This document shows positions 1-8,000 of a stretch of DNA of 64,000 bases, one piece after another (the first letter of the stretch is position 1; each line of letters begins with the position of its first letter). The DNA lies in the NCBI RefSeq assembly GCF_007995065.1, contig NZ_VOQR01000001.1:2359001-2423000 (forward strand), in the 5' to 3' direction. The translations under genes and the position numbers were made by a program. The stretch comes from Sphingomonas ginsenosidivorax (GTDB lineage Bacteria > Pseudomonadota > Alphaproteobacteria > Sphingomonadales > Sphingomonadaceae). The notes under the pieces were generated by a model. The model made no database searches, was not told the origin of the DNA, and saw only the letters and a program-made list of their open reading frames with translations.

Positions 1-1047
1 CCGGTAGCTGCGCATCCATGCCTCGAGCTGGCGCAGGTGTTCCGGATCCTTGAAGTCGGCGATCGGCACCTGGTGAGCGCGCCAGGTGCCCTCGACCGGC
101 AAGCCATCGACGAATTTCGGGCCGGTCCAGCCCTTGGGCGTCTTCAGCACGATCATCGGCCAGCGCGGCCGTTCGACCTCGTCGCCCGAGCGCGCGGCGG
201 ACTGGATCGCGGCGATGCGGTCGAGCACGGTATCGAGCGTCGCCGCGAGCAGCTGGTGCACCTCGGCCGGGTCGTCCCCCTCGACGAAGTGCGGGTCATA
301 GCCATAGCCGCGCATCAGGTCGGTCAGCTCGTCGGGACCGATCCGCGCCAGCACGGTCGGGTTGGCGATCTTGAACCCGTTCAGGTGCAGGATCGGCAGC
401 ACTGCGCCGTCACGCGCCGGGTTGAGGAACTTGTTGCTGTGCCAGCTGGTGGCTAGCGCGCCGGTCTCTGCCTCCCCGTCACCGACCACGCAGGCGGCGA
501 TCAGCCCCGGATTGTCGAACACCGCGCCGAAGGCATGGGCGAGCGAATAGCCGAGCTCGCCGCCCTCGTGGATCGACCCCGGTGTCTCGGGCGCGACATG
601 GCTCGGAATGCCGCCGGGCCAGGAGAATTGCCGGAACAGCCGGTCCATCCCGCCTCGGCTGCGCTCGATCGCGGGATAGCGTTCGGTGTACGAGCCTTCG
701 AGATAGGTGTTGGCGACCAGCCCCGGCCCGCCATGCCCCGGGCCGATGATCGCGATCATGTCGAGCTCGCGCGCGACGATCACGCGATTGAGGTGGACGT
801 AGAGCATGTTCAGCCCCGGCGTCGTTCCCCAATGCCCGAGCAGCCGGGTCTTTACGTGCTCGATCGCGAGCGGTTCATCGAGCATGGGATTGCTGCGCAG
901 ATAGATCTGTCCCACCGAGAGATAGTTCGCTGCGCGCCAGTATCCATCCATCCGCCGGAGCATGTCCTCGGAAAGCGGATGCCTCGTCGCCGTTACGGAG
1001 ACCGCCGCCGCGGTAGGATCAGCCGGGCGTGATGCACCGTTCGTCAT
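1..1047 (-). CDS. Phosphoketolase (XFP family), N-terminal part, cut by window edge
   Basis: Thiamine-diphosphate enzyme splitting xylulose-5-phosphate (and often fructose-6-phosphate) with phosphate into acetyl phosphate plus an aldose phosphate, in the cytoplasm. The 349 visible codons are open to the window edge and match the family's N-terminal domain: an early [14 protein letters not shown] stretch, [17 protein letters not shown], the IGPGHGGPG loop, EGSYTERYP, and the cofactor-binding region [11 protein letters not shown]. Family members are near 790 residues, so more than half of the gene lies outside. The ATG is preceded at a good distance by GGAGG, which supports the start. It may serve pentose carbon flow, matching the pentose genes at the other end of the window, but the two lie 60 kb apart. 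Family assignment is very secure; substrate preference cannot be read. Confidence 0.95.
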   Translation of the reverse strand, partial: MTNGASRPADPTAAAVSVTATRHPLSEDMLRRMDGYWRAANYLSVGQIYLRSNPMLDEPLAIEHVKTRLLGHWGTTPGLNMLYVHLNRVIVARELDMIAIIGPGHGGPGLVANTYLEGSYTERYPAIERSRGGMDRLFRQFSWPGGIPSHVAPETPGSIHEGGELGYSLAHAFGAVFDNPGLIAACVVGDGEAETGALATSWHSNKFLNPARDGAVLPILHLNGFKIANPTVLARIGPDELTDLMRGYGYDPHFVEGDDPAEVHQLLAATLDTVLDRIAAIQSAARSGDEVERPRWPMIVLKTPKGWTGPKFVDGLPVEGTWRAHQVPIADFKDPEHLRQLEAWMRSYR

Positions 1048-1393
1048 AGCGATTGTCCTCCGAAAGTGTTTCGCGAGCCGATAGTCCTAGCAGTATTATG
1101 ACCCACATGTACGTTTCTCCCATGAACCCGACGTTCCCGACGGTCCCTCCGTCCGTTCTTGCTGGTGCATTACGGGACTGGCCGATGCAGCGACGCGGCG
1201 AACGCTCCTCCGGCTGGGCGATGAGCACGCTGGACCGGAATGCGAACGCGCGCCAATCCGCCCGCACCCGATGTCAGACGCTCACGTCAGCGGTACCGCG
1301 GCCGCCGCGTCGACCGTCTTAGACAAGTTCAGTCTGGACCATGCGGGCAGAAGGTGGTGAGAGCGAATGAACTCCGGATCGAAGGACTACTAT
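1048..1393. other. Intergenic region, divergent promoters
   Basis: About 350 bases between the divergently oriented phosphoketolase and lipoprotein genes. It must hold both promoters. Short open frames occur in it but none has recognisable protein content or a convincing ribosome-binding site. I saw no clear operator palindrome. Confidence 0.5.
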
Positions 1394-1753
1394 ATGCGAC
1401 CGTGGTTTCTGCTTACCGCATGCCTGCTGGTCTCGGGTTGCAGCCTCGGTCGCGATGAGCCGACGGTCATCGACGGTACCAGCGCAGAGGCGTTCGACCG
1501 AACGTTAAGCGCTGCTAAGGCCGATCTGGGGCCGAGGGACCGCCTCAAATTCGAGGCAGCCCTTTCGGAATTCAAAGCCCGAACCTTTGCCAAGGCCGAT
1601 AGTCGCCAAGAGTATAACGGGCTGTTGCGCAAGGGGTTGGACGGGTTGACGGCACCCCGCGTCGTTGCGCAGTTCAACAAGGATGTTGACCGCGTCGGGG
1701 GAAAAGCCGCCGATGCCGTGTTCGAGGCAAAACGCGTTCTTAACGGCAAGTAG
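1394..1753 (+). CDS. Small lipoprotein, DUF6694-like
   Basis: A 119-residue predicted lipoprotein. From this ATG it begins with an arginine, a hydrophobic stretch and the lipobox LVSGC, so it should be cut before Cys and anchored in a membrane. The mature part carries VIDGTSAEAFDRTL and a helical C-terminus, as I recall for the DUF6694 lipoprotein family, whose role is unknown. An upstream in-frame ATG at 1367 would add nine polar residues before the signal. I prefer 1394 because GAAGGA lies about eight bases upstream and the signal peptide is then of normal form. It stands alone and no function can be inferred. Confidence 0.75.
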   Translation: MRPWFLLTACLLVSGCSLGRDEPTVIDGTSAEAFDRTLSAAKADLGPRDRLKFEAALSEFKARTFAKADSRQEYNGLLRKGLDGLTAPRVVAQFNKDVDRVGGKAADAVFEAKRVLNGK

Positions 1754-2044
1754 CGCATGGCGGAGCTGCCGCCTATCATCGGGCGAACGCATCGAAAGTC
1801 TGCTACCACCTATGTTAGTGGTCCGATCCAATTATTAGGACGCCCAGCCCGAACTCGATTTAGCGCCTCTGCAAATTAGGCGGCCGATTTAGCATGTCAC
1901 GCTTAACGTTCATCTGCGCTCACTCGCGGCGCAGCCGTCAGGTCTCCCGCTTACGGGCTTCTTTTGAATGTTGCCCGGAAGCGCCGACCGCGACTCTGCT
2001 GCCGCCCTGTGGATTGATCGCCCAACGTACGTTGAGTCGACATC

Positions 2045-2461
2045 CTAACCGCGCCTCGACGATGTCGTGTCGGGTGATCGTGCACGTGGGTCCCGGTCGC
2101 CACGATCGCGGCCGGCGCGCTGCCACGGCCAGCAACCCTCGATCTCCGTCTCGAGCGAGAAGCTGAGGAAGGTGCGGATCATGACGATGCCGCCGAGGAG
2201 CGCGACGCTTTGGAACGTGAGCGGTGCGGTAATCGTCGAGATGATGTCGGCACCGACCAGCAGCTCGAGCCCAAGGAGGATGCTTCGGCCAAGGTTGGAG
2301 CGGCACGCCTGGTAGGCGACTTGCCAACCACCGCTTCGAAACCCTGACCGTATGAACAGGAAGGCCGCCAGCACGACGCCGCCTATTATAATCGCGACGC
2401 CGACCAGCTCGAGCAGCTTGGCGAGATGATCGACGAAGGCGTGGGCGAATTCTGTGTTCAA
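2045..2461 (-). CDS. DUF1622 family membrane protein
   Basis: A protein of 138 residues with a TTG start. The start is chosen because GGAGA stands six bases upstream and because the frame above it encodes low-complexity Arg/Pro-rich sequence unlike a protein. There are two or three hydrophobic segments: LVGVAIIIGGVVLAAFLFI near residues 16-34, LLGLELLVGADII near 60-72, and a third near the motif GIVMIRTFLSFSLE. The pattern FRS..WQVAYQACRSNLGRSILLGLELLVGADII followed by VMIRTFLSFSLE is how I recognise DUF1622, small inner-membrane proteins of unknown role. The C-terminus is longer and more charged than usual for the family and may be a read-on past an old stop. No functional partner lies nearby. 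Confidence 0.75.
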   Translation of the reverse strand: MNTEFAHAFVDHLAKLLELVGVAIIIGGVVLAAFLFIRSGFRSGGWQVAYQACRSNLGRSILLGLELLVGADIISTITAPLTFQSVALLGGIVMIRTFLSFSLETEIEGCWPWQRAGRDRGDRDPRARSPDTTSSRRG

Positions 2462-2499
2462 ATGGATTCTCCGTTCCGCACACCAGCGGCGTGCAAAGC

Positions 2500-2815
2500 C
2501 TAGCCGACCTGAACGACGTCGAGGGTTCCGGTGGGCAGGGTTCGGATGATGCCCACAGCCGGCCCGGTCGGGTCCCGCCAATCGGTCTGCTGACTCCGAT
2601 CGAGGACTGCGATCCGCCAATCATGGTACGGCGCGATGTTCTGTCCGGGCGGCATCGTTAGCATCATGAACGCGTCCCCACCTCCGGCGCATTGCACCAG
2701 ATCCCGCAATGCGAAAGATTAGTTCATCGCGCTTGGTGAAAAGCCACTGGTCCTTGAGCTTCTTTTTCGGATCGCCAAAGTGCGGTGCCTGAACCTCACG
2801 CTGCCTGAGGCCGTG
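2500..2815 (-). pseudogene. Broken SRAP (YedK/HMCES-like) gene, C-terminal remnant
   Basis: On the minus strand one frame reads QAPHFGDPKKKLKDQWLFTK then RIAG, ending near 2700. The next frame continues LVQCAGGGDAFMMLT, PYHDWRIAVLDR and PTGTLDVVQVG up to a stop at 2500. Joined, they resemble the C-terminal half of SRAP proteins, which form a covalent shield over abasic sites in single-stranded DNA. A single extra base near 2700 explains the shift, and a stop near 2816 ends the upstream frame. The N-terminal half, with the catalytic Cys, is absent. The family is recalled from motif memory, not from a search. A start at the TTG at 2709 could still give a 69-residue peptide, but I think this is decayed DNA. 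Confidence 0.5.
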
Positions 2816-2924
2816 CTACTGACGATGCCGCGTAATCGAGGCTTCGTCGCAGAGGAGATCGGTGCTGACCGACAGGCGACGCTCGCGTTCTCCCACCGCG
2901 CTCCCGGTGATCAGCGACGATGAA

Positions 2925-3218
2925 TCACGTTCCCATCTCTCGCCAATCCTTCTCGCTGATCTCGACGTCGAACTTCCCCGCATCGGTCTTGATCCGCTTC
3001 CACGCCTCATCTCGCTCCTCATCGGTGACGTCCTTCACTTGGCTGAACCGGGCGACTGCGTTGCGAGCGTGGCTGGCGTTCTCAAGCGGCTCCTTCTCCT
3101 GCTCGGGAAAGGCAAATGATCCCTTATCCAGCTTCTCGCGGTCCTTCGTGCTCAGCTCGGCAATCACCGTCTCCTTCACGTTGCGAAGCCCAAACGCATG
3201 ACGAGCGCAGTGGATCAA
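2925..3218 (-). CDS. Small DUF6582-like protein
   Basis: A 97-residue charged protein. The stretch ELSTKDREKLDKGSFAFPE, followed by EPLENASHARNAVARFSQV, DEERDEAWKRI and a closing SEKDWRE, is what I know as the DUF6582 family, small proteins found on bacterial chromosomes and phage-like elements with no assigned function. The pattern of short helices around a conserved H-x-R-N-A segment suggests a compact folded domain that may bind nucleic acid or a partner, but this is inference. The true start may be internal, at a GTG about 14 codons in, because the first residues (MIHCARHAFGLRN) do not look like the family. It lies between the SRAP remnant and the defence-like operon. Confidence 0.6.
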   Translation of the reverse strand: MIHCARHAFGLRNVKETVIAELSTKDREKLDKGSFAFPEQEKEPLENASHARNAVARFSQVKDVTDEERDEAWKRIKTDAGKFDVEISEKDWREMGT

Positions 3219-3561
3219 CAGGCGCGCACTCGAGATTCATCGACCGTTCGCTAACTTTTTCGAACTCCACACGTGTCTGCGTTCGATCGCGTGGGACATC
3301 GTCTTGGACGACAAAGGCAACGCGTCCGCGAGTTCCAGCGTCAGTCGTACGATCTCGCGTCAACCACCGGGCGTCGTCGTCACACGATCGGGTTTGTACC
3401 GCCGCGGAAGCGGGCCATCAGTACATCGGGGCAACGCTATGAGAGCAGCCGCGGCCGGTGATTCTTACAACGAATTTTTCATGGGCCGGTGGGTATGGCC
3501 CCGCGATCTCGGCTCGCACCGTGCCGGCTTTGCTAACCCGGCACGGCGGGCTCACCCTCCC
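3219..3561. other. Gene-free stretch downstream of the defence operon
   Basis: About 340 bases with overlapping short open frames in several phases, none with recognisable content. It lies immediately beyond the stop codon of the last gene of the minus-strand operon and so should contain its transcription end, although I see no convincing hairpin plus T-run. Confidence 0.4.
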
Positions 3562-5031
3562 CTACCCTATCGTCATCGGCTCCAGATCCTCTAGGAGCGT
3601 TTCGGTGAGATGGAACATCTTTCCGGTGCGTCGCAGCAGATCGGTGGCCCGAGCTACGACCTTCGGGTCGAAGCTCGTGAACCCGAGTGGCACGGCCAGC
3701 CCGCTCGCGGCGCCGATAGGGGCGTGGACCATCGCCGCCACGAAGGCACCGGGAACGAGCACCAGCTCTAGGCCGCCAGGCAGGGCCCGACGCTCCGAGG
3801 CGAAGACATTGGAGAAGGCCTCGCCTATCCACTTCTCCGGTCTGACGGCTGTCAGTGCGGCCGTCTCGATCCTCTTCTTCGTCATCATGTCCGCGTTCGC
3901 CGCGGCCAACCGCTCGACTGTCCGATCGAGTATCTCGGGAAGGACGGCGCAGCTTCCCCACAGCGGAACCTGCGGGACGACCCAGAACAGCGCCTGCGCG
4001 GGGCGCTGCATCCGCTTCAATCCGTAGCCGATCACGTCGACGAAGCGGCGGGCGTTCTCCAGCGTGAAAAGCGAGCCTAGCAACGGAACGGTCGGACGGT
4101 CCGATCGAACATCGCCATGGCTCGCGTAGGCGTAGCGATAGAAGCGTTCCACGGACAGGCCATCGCGCCGGGTGAAGTCCTTCATGAACTCCGGCGCCAG
4201 TTCGATGAGCTGATCATACGCTTCGCCGTCGTCACCGCGAGCGTTCACCGTCAGGCTCTCCACCAGCTTGGCGGCGGCCATCGAGATCGCCTCGCGGTCA
4301 GCCAATTCGAAGTCGGGCCGCCAATCCGTCAGATCGACCTCTCCGACCGTCGGCCGCAACCCTGTCGAGTTGACCTGTACTCGAACGATCGCCGAGAACC
4401 GCTCCTTGGCGGAGACTGCGTCTATCGAATAGAGCGAGCGCCGCGGTGTGGTTGCGGGGTCGGTCCTGACCGCGAGTTCACTGTAGAAGCGCCGGAACGA
4501 GTTGGGGATGTGCTCGGTCGCATCGGACACCCGCTTCGCGTCCTGGACGGGCAGTTCCGGCAACTTGATCTCGAACAGCGAAAGCGGCGAGCGCTCCTGC
4601 GGCGCCAGCGACAGGAGGTCGAACCCGACCCTAACCGACTTCTTTTCGACCTCGTAGATCGCGGGCTGGTCGTCGCCGGCGCTGAAGAGTCCGTTTCCGG
4701 TACCCGTGAGAGTGAGGCGGCCGTTTGAGCGCTCTACGAAATCCTCGGATTCGACTTCGTTCAGAACGTACGACATCTCCCTTCGACTATAGCCGAAGAA
4801 CGACGCCGCTTCCTCCTCCGTGCAGCTTCCGAGGTTCTTGACGAGGCGCAGAAGGAACTCAGCCGTGACTGACACCTTTCCGACCTCCGCGATCTTGTGC
4901 TCCACCACGAAGCGGCGGCACGGAAGCGCGAAATCATGAAGCGCAAGGGGGAGAGGACGGTCCGCAGCCTCCTCCAGAAGCCCGACCCGGGTTGGCCGGG
5001 GTGTCAGCTTCGGGCGTGGTGTGACGCTCAC
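3562..5031 (-). CDS. Winged-helix protein, partner of the NERD-kinase-helicase
   Basis: A 489-residue protein with a GTG start inside the stop region of the large upstream gene (GTGA, 4-base overlap). GGAG lies a few bases before it, so the two are translationally coupled. Residues about 52-118 look like a winged helix: VTAEFLLRLVKNLG, then an EEEAASFFGYSRREMSYVLNE helix-turn-helix and a wing ending in LTLTGTG. The middle is alpha/beta without a family I recognise. Near residues 420-460, LELVLVPG.. is followed by VHAPIG and GFTSFDP. This faintly recalls the second half of a phospholipase D fold, but the Lys of H-x-K is missing, so any PLD activity is doubtful. Likely role: sensing or effector arm of the defence module (inference). 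No transmembrane segment or signal peptide is seen. Confidence 0.8.
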   Translation of the reverse strand: MSVTPRPKLTPRPTRVGLLEEAADRPLPLALHDFALPCRRFVVEHKIAEVGKVSVTAEFLLRLVKNLGSCTEEEAASFFGYSRREMSYVLNEVESEDFVERSNGRLTLTGTGNGLFSAGDDQPAIYEVEKKSVRVGFDLLSLAPQERSPLSLFEIKLPELPVQDAKRVSDATEHIPNSFRRFYSELAVRTDPATTPRRSLYSIDAVSAKERFSAIVRVQVNSTGLRPTVGEVDLTDWRPDFELADREAISMAAAKLVESLTVNARGDDGEAYDQLIELAPEFMKDFTRRDGLSVERFYRYAYASHGDVRSDRPTVPLLGSLFTLENARRFVDVIGYGLKRMQRPAQALFWVVPQVPLWGSCAVLPEILDRTVERLAAANADMMTKKRIETAALTAVRPEKWIGEAFSNVFASERRALPGGLELVLVPGAFVAAMVHAPIGAASGLAVPLGFTSFDPKVVARATDLLRRTGKMFHLTETLLEDLEPMTIG

Positions 5032-8000
5032 TCCGCCATCTCCTTGCCGGTCGTGGCGGCCGACGGTCCGCTCGAGCCCGCAGGGGGCGCTGCATTCAGA
5101 AGCTCGGCAGCCGATATCTCGAGCGCATCGCCCGCCTCCTCCTTCCGCCTGAAACCGCCCGCGACCGAGGCCATCGGCGAGCCTGTCTTCCACCTCGTTC
5201 GACTACCGACGATCACCAGACGATCCATGGCGCGGCTGAGCGCGACGTTGATGCGATTGGGCGTGGAAAGGAAGCCCGGCCGGATCATCTTCGTATCACC
5301 CTCCATGCCGCCGTCGCGATTGTTGCGGACAAGGGAGACAATGACGATCGGATTCTGCTTTCCCTGATAGCTGTCGATGGTGTCGATCTTCAGGGCGGCT
5401 CTCAGTATAGGGGAGATGTTCGCTCCCTGGATCTTACGCCTGATCACATCCCGCTGTTTCGAGTAGGCGCAGATGATCCCGATGGCGTGAGCATGGGGGC
5501 TGGGCTGCTGCAGATGCTCCAGGAACTCCGGATGCTCCGACCAGCGCTTCAGGAGGAGGACGATGGCATCCGCTTCGGCGGTGTTGAACAGGCTTCCCCT
5601 TGTATCCGTGTCGGACTGGCGTCCGCGCTCCCCCAGATCGGAGGTGTCGACCCATACCAGAGGGTGGGACAGTTCCCGCGGCAGCGAAGCCAGATCGAGT
5701 TCCGGGATCGTTCTTCCGTGCTGGAGGGGCGATCTGGCGTAGAAGCTCGACGACACCAGGTCTCCGATCGGCGGCAGCATGCGGTACTGAGTCCGCAGCG
5801 TCTGACCGGCCGCCTCACCGTAGGATGTCTCGAACACACGCTCGAAATCGCTGCGTGCCACCTCGATCTCGGAGACGCCCAAATGCTGTGCGACGTCCTC
5901 GACGACCTTGCGCTCGTGCATCGGCTCCAGTTGCTTGTGATCCCCGACGAGCACCACCCATTCGCCGGCCTGGATGGGCACCGCGAGCTCGCTGGCCGTG
6001 CAACGGGCGGCCTCATCGACGATCACCAGATCGAACGGCGTGGCCGTGAGGCCGAGAGACGACCTTCCCAGACCCACGCATGTGCCCGCCACGATCTGTC
6101 GGGTCCCCGCGAGAAAGGTCTCGAAGCTCCTCTGTTCGGACGAGACGCTGGCTATGAACTCGCGCGACATGGCAGCGACCGCGTGGAATCGTGCGATCCG
6201 GTCGGGACTTGGCCGACGGTCGAACTGAAGCTGCGAGAGACATGCCTCCACCAGGAGCGCCACCAGCGCCGCCGCGGGAACGTCGCGGACGGCGTCCCGG
6301 CCTATTCGAAGCGGATCGAGCTGCTGCTCCAGAGTGAGCCTAAGCGCGTTCTCGCGCGCGGCGGCGTCCTCCTCGTCCTCGAGCTCCTCCAGATGGCGCG
6401 CCAGCGGTCTTATCGCGATCTCTATGTGCACGAGCTGCTCGATGAGCCCTTCATCGAGGCCGAGGCCACGACCGGCGATCGCGAGCCTCTCGCGCATCTC
6501 CGCGCGGAAACCGTCCTTGAAGAGACGTTCCACGCGTTCGCTGTGGAACGGTAGGAGGCGATCCGAGACGACGTTCTCATTCCCCACCCGGAGAATGCTC
6601 GGAACGTCGCCCGTCTTGGCAAAGAGCTTCAGGACTGCCTCTGCGGCGTTGTTCACCGCCTCGTGCGCCTGGCTCGAAAGTAGCACGTTGCGGACCAGGC
6701 CGGACGTCAGAGCCGCATGGACCAGGGCGGCGATGAAGACCGTCTTGCCGGTGCCCGGAGGCCCCTGCACAAGCGCGAGGGGACGCGTGCGAAGAACCTT
6801 GGCCAGCGCCTCCGCCTGGACCGAATTGAGACCGTATAGTTTCTCGAGGTCCTTAGCGTCGAACTGCTCGTTCAGCGTCTTCGGCTTGGCGGCCAGGCGT
6901 GGATCGAAGAGGTCGATCAGATCGCGGGTTCGAGAATTTCGTTTGGTTATGCGGGAGACCGCGGCATGGCGCCGATCCAGGCTGGTCTCTTCGAAGCGGC
7001 TCCGGAAGCGAAGCTGGTCGAACTGCTTCACGAGGGACCCGTTGCGACCGTCGAAGCGGCTCCCGTCGAGAAACAGCGCATCGGGTCGGGACCGTTGGAC
7101 GTCCAGAGAAGCTATTGAACGCCAGGACCCTCGGGAATCCAGGCGTTCCACCATGACCCGGTCAAGGCGATTGTAGTCGAACGATCCGCCCAGGAGGTCG
7201 AAGGGCACTAGATGCCGGCGCGCCTCTTTGTTGAAGCCGCTGTCCTCGGTGGCCTCCCCGTAGGTGACCAGATCCTTCTCCGCATCGATGAGACGGTTCC
7301 AGAGGGAAGCCACATCGACGATGCCTGTCGGCGGTGGCGCATCCGCCGTGATCTCAGCCAATGCCTCGCCGGGGACGTCTTCGACGACGTCGTCCTGTGC
7401 GTCCTCCTCATCTTCCCCGGCCACGCTCGCGGGAAGTTGCGTGGTGGGCGCCATGAGCCTCTCGACGACATCTGCACGCTCGAACAGCGGCATGAGCGCC
7501 TGCAGATCGCCGGCGGGCCCTTCGACCAGCTCTATCAATGCGTCGAGTTCGCCGAACTCGTGCTTCGAGACGCTGGAGATCAACCCCTGCCCCACCGGCC
7601 GGCGGGATATCCTGAAGGGGCGGGCTGCCGGGTCGATCTCGACTTCGATCTCCTCGCAGGCACCCCTGATCACGATCGCACGGCGGTAGGGTGCCCGCCG
7701 CAGAAAGTACCGGCCCTCGTCCGGAAGGAGGACACCGCTCCTCTGGCCCGGCCACGACAGGGTAAGTATCGGCGCCGCTTCGTCGGCCTCCTCGACCGCG
7801 GCGGCCTCGAGCGCCTCAATGAGGGGGAGGAGCGTCGAGTTGGGAGGCTCGGCCGTTCTGATCTTCTCGATCGCGTCCGTGACCAACTCGTTGAGCCTCG
7901 CATCGCCCTCGACATGCTCGAGCAGCTGTTCGACGATGCGGGTGACCGCGAACCGGTCCCTCTCGTACCGGCCGCCGGCCTCGGGCGCATACATGGTGGT

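Noticed and set aside
5487-6554. 355-residue plus-strand frame across the helicase
   Set aside because: Antisense of the helicase core with conserved motifs on the minus strand.
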